From NCBI GenBank assembly GCA_020639075.1, contig JACKHI010000001.1, positions 3,968,001 to 4,032,000 of the forward strand: 64,000 nt of DNA. The letters are read 5' to 3'. The position numbers and the translations under genes were made by a program. Every line of letters starts with the position of its first letter. Position 1 is the stretch's first letter. Below are positions 54,734 through 63,103 of this stretch, in pieces. A model generated the notes under the pieces. That model was not told the origin of the DNA. It saw only the letters and a list, made by a program, of their open reading frames with translations, and made no database searches. The DNA comes from Phycisphaerales bacterium (GTDB taxonomy: Bacteria > Planctomycetota > Phycisphaerae > UBA1845 > UTPLA1).

Positions 54734-55519
54734 TTATTCGTTTTGATGGTTGCGGACCATGTTGCGGTAGGCGGAGAGGTACGCGGCTCGATAACTGTCG
54801 TCCGGAGCCCAGCCGGTGGGACCGACAATCGACGATTCGATGATGGCGAGTTTGTCAGGAGACAAGAACCAATTGCGGAAAACGCTGATCTCGTAGCGCT
54901 TGTCATCCCAGAAGCAGCTGATCTTTCCCCTGGGAAGGGATTCGCTGACATTGCGAATCAAATCCAGAAAATGACGTCGAGCGGTCTCGCAACAAGGCAA
55001 CAGCGAACTCCAATTCTCCAGGTAGGGTTGAAGTGGCAGCTTCGCTGCTTCGACAAAGCCCATCCAATCCTCGATTCCGCCATCAACGCCACCGGTATCG
55101 AAATGCGCTTGTGGCGGGTAGTCACGAAGAGCCGAATCCCACAGCGACTGGATCAGTTGTTCGACGGCTGCACGCTCCTTGCTTGGCCACGAATGCCAGT
55201 TTCCGTAGGTGAGCTTCGAGCCAAGGAGTTGTTTGTTCCAGTACCAGTCGTCCGGCGGATTGATGATGATTTCAAAGAGGCGGGGCAACACCCATTTGAA
55301 TGTCCGAAGCGATCCCTGTGTCGTCATCGCACGAGGGAAATAGTCATCCAGCGATTCAGCCGGAATGCTGGAGACAGGGCAACTAGACCACTCGGAGGGA
55401 GGTTCGAAGTCGCCTTCATCATCGTCTTCGGTGGGTTCGGGCCAACGGCGATTTTTGTTGCCGAGGTTGCGGCGATCGTATTGGGCGAAGACCTGGTAGA
55501 GGTGGGAGAGTTCTTTCAT
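54734..55519 (-). CDS. Hypothetical protein
   Basis: The ATG at 55519 (MKELSHLYQVFAQYDRR) is preferred, because longer in-frame starts run through the repeat elements upstream. The 261-residue product is rich in Trp and acidic residues (EPTEDDDEGDFEPP; DDWYWNKQLLG), has no signal peptide or membrane segment, and is probably cytoplasmic. GC content is lower than the neighbours, so recent acquisition is possible. No family recognised. Confidence 0.65.
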   Translation of the reverse strand: MKELSHLYQVFAQYDRRNLGNKNRRWPEPTEDDDEGDFEPPSEWSSCPVSSIPAESLDDYFPRAMTTQGSLRTFKWVLPRLFEIIINPPDDWYWNKQLLGSKLTYGNWHSWPSKERAAVEQLIQSLWDSALRDYPPQAHFDTGGVDGGIEDWMGFVEAAKLPLQPYLENWSSLLPCCETARRHFLDLIRNVSESLPRGKISCFWDDKRYEISVFRNWFLSPDKLAIIESSIVGPTGWAPDDSYRAAYLSAYRNMVRNHQNE

Positions 55520-55619
55520 GGGTATCGATCGTGAAAAGCTTCTGGCCTTTGAATGGAATTGTATCGTCGTTATTGATCGGCCGCGCAGCTGGGTCGTCCG
55601 TGAGTACCTTGGTTCGCCG

Positions 55620-55720
55620 CACTGCTCACAGAGCAGTGGCACCCCGAGGTGGCTGTCCCCCACCCCTGGAAGGGGTGGGGCACCCGGGCATGCCTCACGT
55701 TGGGCGTCGGTATGGCATCC
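55620..55720. repeat. Three hairpin + CACCC repeats in tandem
   Basis: 55620-55644: CACTGCTC-ACA-GAGCAGTG then GCACCC. 55658-55685: CCCCACCCCT-GGA-AGGGGTGGGG then CACCC (10-bp stem). 55689-55720: a degraded GCATGCC to GGTATGGCATCC copy. They lie in the 288-bp gap between the GH43 gene and the preceding hypothetical gene. Confidence 0.78.
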
Positions 55721-55807
55721 TGGCGGTGCGCGCCCGGCTTCCTTACGGTCGCGGTTCGGAACGGGTGGATGCAACGGCGTACGGGGCTGGCCGGGCGATG
55801 ACTCGGG

Positions 55808-56896
55808 CTATGGGGTGGGTTGGGGTTTTGTTTTCCTGACGCCTTCGAAGGTGATCTTTACGGGTTGAATCGTGCCGTCTTTGTTGAAGTGCATTTCGTC
55901 GATGCAGACTTCGCGATGGTTGCCGTTGGTGTCGCCGAGGGGGCGACGATGGTAGACGATGTACCAGGTGTCGCTGCCGGGCACGGGGATGACGGAGTGA
56001 TGGCCCGCGCCGGTCGCGACTTTCGGATCCTGTTGCAGGATCTTGCCGATGCGTTTGAAAGGCCCCAGCGGTGTCGCGCCGATGGCATAGGCGACGCTGT
56101 AGTCGGGACCGCCCCAACCGCCTTCGCTCCACATCAGGTAATACTTGCCATCGCGTTTGAAGACGAACGGGCCTTCGACGTAATGCTCGGGCGTGATCTC
56201 CTTGAACGTCTCGCCGTCGTCGAAGGGCTGCAATGACAGCAGGTCTTTGCTCAACTTCACGACATTGCAGTGACGCCAGCCGCCATAGTAGAGGTAGTGC
56301 TGATTATCGTCGTCGCGGAAGACGAATTGATCGATCGGTTGCGCCCCGTTGTGGAACTTGTCGATGAGGGGTTTGCCGAGTGCGTCCTTGTAGGGGCCTT
56401 CGGGATTGTCGGCAATGGCGACACCGATGCCGCCGTATTCGTTGTCGTTCTGGATGTCGTTGGCGCCAAAGAACAGGTAGTACCTGTCGTTGGCGTGGAT
56501 GACGCTGGGGGCCCACAGCGCGAACTCGGCCCACTTGATGTCCTTGATGTCGAGGATGCGTGCGTGTTTTTTCCAGTGGACGAGGTCCTTCGAACTGAAG
56601 GCGTCGAGAAATGTCTGTACGAGATACTGCGGATTGATCGCCTTCTTCTGGCGTTCGGTCATGTTCTTCGCGTCGATGCCTTTCGGCGGCGTGGGGCCAA
56701 AGTGGTCGGAGTAGGTGGGGAAGATCCAGAAGATATCGCCATAGACGACGGCCTCCGGGTCGGCGTACCAGCCTTCGATGATGGGGTTGCCGGAGAGACC
56801 TTTCGCTTTCAATTCTTCATTTGGCTTCTGGGCGAATGCGCTGCTTGTGCATACCAACAGCGTGATTGACATCGTTAATGCGATGCGTGCGCTCAT
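55808..56896 (-). CDS. Secreted glycoside hydrolase family 43 enzyme
   Basis: This 362-residue protein has a clear signal peptide (MSARIALTMSITLLVCTSSAFA). The five-bladed GH43 fold is indicated by GWYADPEAVVYGDIFWIFPTYS (Asp of the general base), FALWAPSVIHANDRYYLFFGAND (Asp modulator region) and EGPFVFKRDGKYYLMWSEGGW (Glu general acid). The family hydrolyses arabinan and xylan side chains (beta-xylosidase, arabinofuranosidase, arabinanase). No polysaccharide-utilisation partners are adjacent. Its start codon and leader lie inside a 181-bp tandem duplication. Confidence 0.9.
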   Translation of the reverse strand: MSARIALTMSITLLVCTSSAFAQKPNEELKAKGLSGNPIIEGWYADPEAVVYGDIFWIFPTYSDHFGPTPPKGIDAKNMTERQKKAINPQYLVQTFLDAFSSKDLVHWKKHARILDIKDIKWAEFALWAPSVIHANDRYYLFFGANDIQNDNEYGGIGVAIADNPEGPYKDALGKPLIDKFHNGAQPIDQFVFRDDDNQHYLYYGGWRHCNVVKLSKDLLSLQPFDDGETFKEITPEHYVEGPFVFKRDGKYYLMWSEGGWGGPDYSVAYAIGATPLGPFKRIGKILQQDPKVATGAGHHSVIPVPGSDTWYIVYHRRPLGDTNGNHREVCIDEMHFNKDGTIQPVKITFEGVRKTKPQPTP

Positions 56897-57249
56897 GAGG
56901 TTTGAGTTCCTGTCGCGTGAGAATGATGGTTGTGAGTGGGTTCAGTGTAGCGTTGTTGTCGACGCGTGTTCAAGCGAGGGTTGTTGGTTTCGGCATGCCG
57001 ACCTTGGGGGTCGGCATGGCACGCGGTGGATTCCCCAACCTTTCCATTCGGAAAGGATGGGGCACCCATGCGCTCATGAGGTTTGAGTTCCTGTCGCGTG
57101 AGAATGATGGTTGTGAGTGGGGTCAGTGTAGCGTTGTTGTCGACGCGTGTTCAAGCTAGGGTTGTTGGTTTCGGCATGCCGACCTTGGGGGTCGGCATGG
57201 CACCCGGTGGATTCCCCAACCTTTCCATTCGGAAAGGATGGGGCACCCG
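56888..57249. repeat. 181-bp tandem duplication covering the GH43 start region
   Basis: 56888-57068 and 57069-57249 are direct copies with about three substitutions. Copy 1 contains the first three codons and leader of the GH43 gene; copy 2 repeats them upstream. Each copy also includes two palindromes: CATGCCGACC/GGTCGGCATG + GCAC, and CCCCAACCTTTCC/GGAAAGGATGGGG + CACCC. High identity indicates a recent event. Confidence 0.93.
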
Positions 57250-57266
57250 CGCACCCGCGCATTCTT

Positions 57267-57293
57267 GTCGGGTCGATGACCCGACCTACGTGC
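57267..57293. repeat. Dispersed palindrome (GGGTCGATGACCC + CTACG type)
   Basis: GTCGGGTCGATGACCCGACC followed by TACGTG matches 43192-43215 and, inverted, 29667-29692. A partial second copy (CCCAACCTACGTGG) follows at 57296-57310. It lies directly upstream of the DUF309 gene. Confidence 0.75.
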
Positions 57294-57346
57294 TGACCCA
57301 ACCTACGTGGTCGGAAGATGTCGGGGGATTGGGGTACACTCGGGGA

Positions 57347-57886
57347 ATGACGCTGCAGTTTCCGCGGTATTGTTCTCTGGCTTTTCCGGCGTATCGCTTC
57401 ATCCCCGGGAAGTTCCCGCATCCTGTCGCCCATCCGGAGGGGCATAGCTATCGTGCACCTGGGGAGGCTGAGCCGGATGTGCCGTACTTTCCGCCCGAGC
57501 AATGGCGCGAGAGCGAGGCGTACCTCTTCGGCTGCGATCTCTACAACCACGGCTATTGGTGGGAGGCGCACGAGGCGTGGGAAGGGCTCTGGCATGTCGT
57601 GCCCAAGCCGTCGGTCCAGCGCAGCTTCCTGCAGGGGATCATCCAGGTCACGGCAGGGCACATGCAGGTGCATCTCGGCAAGGCCGACGGTGTGCGTCGT
57701 CTGCAGGAAACGAGTCGACGGCATCTGGACGTCGTGCTCGACGCTGTCGGCGAGGGGGCGTTCATGGGGCTCGCGCTCGCAGCGTGGGACGAGACCGTGC
57801 GTACCTACTGGGAGGCTGTCCTCGCGAACCCAGCGATATCGCATCGATTTGACGCATATCCCTACCTGCGGCTCATCGACGGCTGA
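57347..57886 (+). CDS. DUF309-family protein
   Basis: In this 179-residue protein the family motif is plain: FGCDLYNHGYWWEAHEAWEGLW, then LQGIIQVTAGHMQVHLGK. DUF309 proteins are small helical proteins of unknown function, often with conserved His/Glu residues suggestive of metal binding. The ATG at 57347 follows GGGG a few bases upstream. No signal peptide. No functional partner in the surroundings. Confidence 0.85.
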   Translation: MTLQFPRYCSLAFPAYRFIPGKFPHPVAHPEGHSYRAPGEAEPDVPYFPPEQWRESEAYLFGCDLYNHGYWWEAHEAWEGLWHVVPKPSVQRSFLQGIIQVTAGHMQVHLGKADGVRRLQETSRRHLDVVLDAVGEGAFMGLALAAWDETVRTYWEAVLANPAISHRFDAYPYLRLIDG

Positions 57887-58181
57887 CGGCGATTTCCCGA
57901 CGATTCGCCTGTCGAAGTATGCGATTCGCCCCGCTATAGTCCTGCGTTCGGACTCGCCTCGTGAATCGTCCCCGACAGCCGTGCCGCATGCCCGCTCAAT
58001 CCTATCCCAAGCCGCTCACCCGTGTCTTAAGGTCTTGTGTGGTATGGGTTTCGTATGCAATGACCGGTAAGATGCCGGATTCGCGCAAGCGGCCGGGGGC
58101 GTCGATGGGGAACGGCGTTGGGGGCGTGGAAAACCGAAATTGGATAATGTCGGTCGTGGACGGATTTTGAAAAGCAACTGA
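57887..58181. other. 295-bp intergenic region before the efflux operon
   Basis: No gene, known repeat or terminator recognised. It must hold the promoter of the RND efflux genes. Confidence 0.4.
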
Positions 58182-59600
58182 ATGATGAAGAGTGATCTGC
58201 ATATCGAGGAGCCGCCGGAGACGATTGCCTACGCGCCGGCGACGTCGGGTCCGGCGTCTACTCCAGTCGTGGAACCGGTCGTGGCGCCGCCGCCGGCGAC
58301 GTGGTTGCGTATTGTCGTATCCAGCGTGTTGATCATCGTGATTCTGAGCGCCGGCGCGGGCGTCGCGATGCTGCTCGTCCATTCGCGACCTCAGGCGTCA
58401 CAGACACCGACCATTATCCCGCCGACGCTTGTCGAATCGCAGGTGATCAGGTCGGGGGACGTGCGCGAAATTTTCACGGGCTACGGCACGGCTCGGGCGG
58501 ACAAATCGGTCGTCGTCTCTGCCGAAGTGAGCGGCCGCATCGTCGACGTGCCGGATCGGATCGAGGATGGGGCGCGCGTGGAGCAGGGCGAACTGCTGGC
58601 GCGGGTGGACGATCGAACGTATCGCAGTCAGCTTGAGCGGGCGGAGAGCATGCTCGCGGATGTCGACGCGAAGCTAGCGCGATTGGATATTGAGAAAGAG
58701 AACGTCAAACGCCTGATGGAGATCGCGCAGCGAGAGCTTGACGTGAACCAGGCGGAATATCAGCGTCTGCTGGATCTGCGGGAGCGGAACGCGGCATCGA
58801 AGAAGGAAGTGGATTTCGCGCGGCTGGCGGCGGAGCAGTCCCGTCGCACGCTGCAGACGCTCGAGAACCAGCGCGACTTGATCCCGTCGCAGCGAACTGA
58901 ACTGGAGGCGACGCGGAAGACGCGCGAAGTCGAGATCGAGCTGACAAAGCTCGAAGTCGAGCGCTCGACAATCCTGGCGCCGATGTCGGGGCAGATCGAG
59001 CGGATTGCCGTCGAGACGGGCGATCACGTGATGCCGGGCAAGGAAATTGCGCGGATCGTCAATACGGATCGGATCGAAGTGCCGGTGGAATTGCCGCTGT
59101 CGGTTCGATCGAAGACGTCGGTCGGCGAGGCCGCGATTCTGACGATGGAGACGGCCCCGGATGCAGCGTGGCACGCGAAAGTCGTGCGGCTGTCGCCGAC
59201 GGCGGATGCGTCGAGCAGGACGTTCATCGCCTATCTCGAAGTCGATAACCGTGTGCAGGAGACGCCGCTGGTGCCGGGCGTGTTTCTGACGGCGAAGGTC
59301 GAGGGCGGCATGCTGGCCGACGCTCTAGTGATTCCGCGCGGCGCGCTGGTCGAGGGGCACGTGTTTGTGGCCGAGGGTCGTTCCGCGCATCGCAAGAAGG
59401 TGAACATCGAGACGCTGATCGGGGACCAGGCCGTTGTGTCAGGTGAACTCGAATCGGGTGATCGACTGATCACGTCAAACCTCGACATCCTGCACGACGG
59501 GGCGTCGATTCGAACTGAGGCGGGTGCGACGACGATGCCGGCGAAAGGCGAATCGGATGCGGCGTCGCGGGCAAGCGGCGCGCCGGAGGCATCGGAATGA
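58182..59600 (+). CDS. RND efflux periplasmic adaptor (membrane fusion protein)
   Basis: This 472-residue protein has an N-terminal cytoplasmic tail and one membrane helix (about 45-66). The adaptor layout follows: barrel strand and lipoyl half (VSAEVSGRIVDVPDRI), a long coiled-coil hairpin (about 145-260), the second lipoyl half (STILAPMSGQIERIAVETGDHV) and the beta-barrel and membrane-proximal domains (GVFLTAKVEGGMLADALVIPRGAL). It links an RND pump to an outer-membrane channel. It overlaps the pump gene by 4 bp (ATGA). No TolC-type channel gene is in the window. Confidence 0.93.
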   Translation: MMKSDLHIEEPPETIAYAPATSGPASTPVVEPVVAPPPATWLRIVVSSVLIIVILSAGAGVAMLLVHSRPQASQTPTIIPPTLVESQVIRSGDVREIFTGYGTARADKSVVVSAEVSGRIVDVPDRIEDGARVEQGELLARVDDRTYRSQLERAESMLADVDAKLARLDIEKENVKRLMEIAQRELDVNQAEYQRLLDLRERNAASKKEVDFARLAAEQSRRTLQTLENQRDLIPSQRTELEATRKTREVEIELTKLEVERSTILAPMSGQIERIAVETGDHVMPGKEIARIVNTDRIEVPVELPLSVRSKTSVGEAAILTMETAPDAAWHAKVVRLSPTADASSRTFIAYLEVDNRVQETPLVPGVFLTAKVEGGMLADALVIPRGALVEGHVFVAEGRSAHRKKVNIETLIGDQAVVSGELESGDRLITSNLDILHDGASIRTEAGATTMPAKGESDAASRASGAPEASE

Positions 59601-62600
59601 CGTCGTTGCCGCGATTCAGCGTCAACAACCCTGTGATCGTGAACCTGATGATGGTGTCGGTGATCGTCGCCGGCATCTATGCGTCGATCGTGATGGTGCG
59701 GGAGATGTTCCCCGAGACGACGCCGAACCAGGTGCGGATCACGACGATCTATCCCGGTGCGACGCCGTCGGAAGTCGAGAAGGGCATTTCGTCGAAGATC
59801 GAGGAGATCATCAAAGACGTCGACGGCGTCGAAGAGTTGCAGACGACCAACAGCGAGGGCGTCAGTTCGATCGCGGCCGTGCTCTACAACGACGTGGACG
59901 ACGTCGATCAGGTCGTGACGGACATCAAATCAGCAATTGACACGATTCCGCGTGACGAGTTCCCGGAAGACGCCGAGGAACCGCAGGTCGTCAAGTTCGA
60001 GCCGCAGTTGCCCGTCATCAATGTGTCGTTTTACGGCGATTTCGACGATCACGAACTGAAGGCGTATGGCCGGCGGTTGAAAGACGACATCCTGATGATC
60101 CCCGGCGTCACGAAGGCGCGCCTTCAGGGCACGCGCAACGACGAGATCAGCGTCGAAGTGATGCCGGAGAAGTTGATCGAGTACAACCTGTCGCTCCCGC
60201 AGATTCGCGACGCGATCGCGGCGGCGAATCTGGATCTGCCGGCGGGGCGCATCAAGACGAGCAGCGCGAACGTCGCCGTTCGCACGTTGGGCGAAGAGGA
60301 TCGCGCCGCGCCGATTTCCGAGACAATCATCCGCAGCGACGCGTCGGGCAAAGTGATTCGCCTGCGTGACGTGGCGGAGGTGCACGACACATTTGAGGAT
60401 GTGGACGTCGTGTCGCGCTTCAACGCTTCGCCGGCCGTCACGGTCACGGCATACAAGACGCCATCGCAGGATGCGATCGACATTTCCCGGAAAGTCCAGG
60501 CGCTTGTCGCGGGCAAGACGGGGCGACCGCTAGAACAGGACTGGCTCGATCGTCTGAAGTACACCCTCGGCTTCTCCGGCGAGCGGGAGCGTGTGGAAGT
60601 CTACCGCCAGGCGCAGAACGATCCCTATCCGAAAATGGGCACGCTGAAGACGTCGACCAATCTGGCGCGTTTCATCGAGGGCCGGCTGGAGCTGCTGACG
60701 CGGAACGGTTTCTGGGGGCTCGTCTGGGTATTTGCTTCGTTGCTGTTGTTCTTGAATTGGCGCGTCGCGTTCTGGGTCATGGCGGGGCTCATCGTCTCGG
60801 TGCTCGGGACGCTGTTCGCAATGCATGTGTTGGGTCAGACGCTGAACCTCATCAGCATGTTCGGTCTCATCATTGTCCTCGGCATTCTCGTCGACGATGC
60901 GATCGTCGTCGGCGAACACGTGCACACGAAGATCGAACAGGGCGTACCGCCGAAGCAGGCGGCGATCGAAGGCACAGAGGAAGTGACATGGCCCGTCGTC
61001 GCGGCCGTGACGACGACGATCGTCGCATTTGCGCCGCTGGTGTTTATCGAAGGACGCATGGGAGACTTCATGGGCGTGCTGCCCGTGATCGTGTCGATCG
61101 CACTGAGCGTGTCGCTGATTGAGGCTCTGACGATCCTCCCGTCGCACCTGGCGGAATGGCTCAAGCCGCACAAGGCGTACGATCCGCATGCGCTGAGCGA
61201 GCGCATGCGCGATTCCATGAAGCATGTCCGCAATTTGCAGGCGTTCGTGATCCAGGGCGTGTTGCTGAAGGGGTATGACCGGCTGCTGCAGGCGGCTGTG
61301 CGGAATCGCTATGTCACGATGGCCGTCATGTTCGCGATGTTGATGTTTTGCGGCGGACTGGTCGGTGGCGGTCGCGTCGGGTTCGTTTTCATGCCGAAGA
61401 TGGATTCCGAGACAGTCGTGGCGGATCTTCGCATGCCCGTCGGATCGCCGATCAACGAGACGGAGAAACGGATCGAGACGATTGAGACCGCGATTCAGGC
61501 GCTGAGCGAAAAGGACTCGCTGTACACGTTGATCGGTTCGTCGTACGGCGCCGACGGCAGCGACGGTTCGGCGGCGTCGCACATCGGTCAGGCGATTCTT
61601 GAATTGAAGCCTGTTGAGCAGCGCGATCGCACGAGCGACGACATCATTCGCGAGTTGCGAAGCAAGACGAACGATCTTTCGGGCATTCAGTCGCTGAAGT
61701 TCGCCAGCATGACGGGCGGCCCCGCGGGCATGCCGATTGACATCGAGATTCGGGGCGATCGGCTGAATGATCTCGTCGCGGCGTCGGCGATCGTGAAGGA
61801 CAAGCTGAAGGACTTCGACGGCGTGTTCGACGTTCTCGACGACTTCGACGCGGGCCGGCGCGAAGTGCAGATCGAGCTGCTGCCGTCGGCGCGGGCGCTC
61901 GGCATCACGACGACTTCGCTGGCGACGCAGGTCCGCGGGGCGTTCTACGGTCTGGAAGCCAAGACGATCGCACGCGATCGCGAAGACGTGAAGATCATGG
62001 TGCGCTATCCCGAGTCGCGCCGCCGGCGTATTTACGATCTCGAGTCCATGCGCATTGCGACGCCGACGGGCCGGCTCGTGCCGTTCTCCGAAGTCGCGCG
62101 GTTCAACGAGGATCGCGGATTTGCGACGATCAAGGCGAAGGATCAGAAGCGCGCCGTGACTGTGACGGCGGACGTCGATGAGGCGCTGGGCAGCGCCGAC
62201 GAGATTAATCGTTCGATCGAGCCGCTGCTGACGCGCATGGAAGAGCAGTTCCCGGGCATTGAGATCACATGCGGCGGCCAGCAGGAAGAGCGGATGAAGA
62301 GCCTCGGCTCGCTGAAGACGGACTTCATCGCGGCATTGCTGATGATCTACGCGATCCTCGCGGCACTGTTCCGCAGCTACGTGCAGCCGATCATCGTCAT
62401 GACGGCGATACCGTTCGGCATCATCGGCGTCATCCTGGGTCATCTCGCCTTCGGTTCGCCGCTGACGTTCTTTTCCATGATCGGTCTCGTCGCTCTGTCG
62501 GGCATCGTTGTGAACGACTCGCTGATCCTGATGGAGTTCATCAATCGGCAGCGCGCCGAGGGGACGCCGGCGTACGAAGCCGTGATTCTCGGGGGCCGGG

Positions 62601-62854
62601 CGAGACTGCGTGCCATTCTCCTGACATCGATCACGACGGTGCTGGGATTGGGACCGTTGCTGACGGAGACGAGCTTCCAGGCGAAGTTCCTGATCCCGAT
62701 GGGCATCTCGATCGCCGCGGGGTTGATCTTCGCGACGGTGTTGACGCTGATCGGCATCCCGACGCTGTACATGATCATGATCGACGCGCAGCGCGGCCTG
62801 GGTCGGCTGAAGGCGATCCTGCTGGGGCGGCCCTACTCGCCCGCGGCGGTCTGA
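59597..62854 (+). CDS. RND efflux transporter, AcrB-like inner-membrane pump
   Basis: This 1085-residue protein has the full twelve-helix RND layout with two large periplasmic loops. Helix 1 begins PRFSVNNPVIVNLMMVSVIV. The proton-relay aspartates are the DD pair (433-434) in GILVDDAIVVGEHVH. The second half repeats the pattern with ALSGIVVNDSLILMEFINRQR. Family members export drugs, metals or lipids using proton flow. Sequence does not fix the substrate; lack of Met/His-rich metal sites in what I read favours the hydrophobic-compound group. Confidence 0.95.
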   Translation: MTSLPRFSVNNPVIVNLMMVSVIVAGIYASIVMVREMFPETTPNQVRITTIYPGATPSEVEKGISSKIEEIIKDVDGVEELQTTNSEGVSSIAAVLYNDVDDVDQVVTDIKSAIDTIPRDEFPEDAEEPQVVKFEPQLPVINVSFYGDFDDHELKAYGRRLKDDILMIPGVTKARLQGTRNDEISVEVMPEKLIEYNLSLPQIRDAIAAANLDLPAGRIKTSSANVAVRTLGEEDRAAPISETIIRSDASGKVIRLRDVAEVHDTFEDVDVVSRFNASPAVTVTAYKTPSQDAIDISRKVQALVAGKTGRPLEQDWLDRLKYTLGFSGERERVEVYRQAQNDPYPKMGTLKTSTNLARFIEGRLELLTRNGFWGLVWVFASLLLFLNWRVAFWVMAGLIVSVLGTLFAMHVLGQTLNLISMFGLIIVLGILVDDAIVVGEHVHTKIEQGVPPKQAAIEGTEEVTWPVVAAVTTTIVAFAPLVFIEGRMGDFMGVLPVIVSIALSVSLIEALTILPSHLAEWLKPHKAYDPHALSERMRDSMKHVRNLQAFVIQGVLLKGYDRLLQAAVRNRYVTMAVMFAMLMFCGGLVGGGRVGFVFMPKMDSETVVADLRMPVGSPINETEKRIETIETAIQALSEKDSLYTLIGSSYGADGSDGSAASHIGQAILELKPVEQRDRTSDDIIRELRSKTNDLSGIQSLKFASMTGGPAGMPIDIEIRGDRLNDLVAASAIVKDKLKDFDGVFDVLDDFDAGRREVQIELLPSARALGITTTSLATQVRGAFYGLEAKTIARDREDVKIMVRYPESRRRRIYDLESMRIATPTGRLVPFSEVARFNEDRGFATIKAKDQKRAVTVTADVDEALGSADEINRSIEPLLTRMEEQFPGIEITCGGQQEERMKSLGSLKTDFIAALLMIYAILAALFRSYVQPIIVMTAIPFGIIGVILGHLAFGSPLTFFSMIGLVALSGIVVNDSLILMEFINRQRAEGTPAYEAVILGGRARLRAILLTSITTVLGLGPLLTETSFQAKFLIPMGISIAAGLIFATVLTLIGIPTLYMIMIDAQRGLGRLKAILLGRPYSPAAV

Positions 62855-62890
62855 ACCGAGCGCCGCTTCGATTTATTGATCCGCAGGGTG

Positions 62891-63013
62891 CCATGCTCCC
62901 CCTTCAAGGGGAGCATGCAGGAGCGGCAATCCAATGCTCCAATGCGGCTTGTGCCATTTAGCGACGCTTCGCCGCGGCCTGCTTGCCTTTGAGGGTAGCG
63001 CGTGGCACCCGGC
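62891..63013. repeat. Hairpin repeats, one in inverted orientation
   Basis: 62892-62917 is CATGCTCCCC-CTTCAA-GGGGAGCATG, a perfect 10-bp stem, preceded by GGGTGC; read on the minus strand it is the same hairpin + GCACCC layout. A degraded plus-strand copy ends with GTGGCACCCGG at about 63003-63013. They lie downstream of the RND pump gene. Confidence 0.75.
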
Positions 63014-63103
63014 GGTTTGGGTCATTTTTCCGAGAATTAGGTCCGCGGCCCCTGAAGGTCGATAAGAGACTTCAGGAGAAGGCTAATCGAAATGGAGGTT
63101 CGC

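Noticed and set aside
54734..55774. Longer form of the hypothetical protein starting at 55774
   Set aside because: The extra 85 residues run through three hairpin repeats and have no protein-like composition; the ATG at 55519 is more likely.
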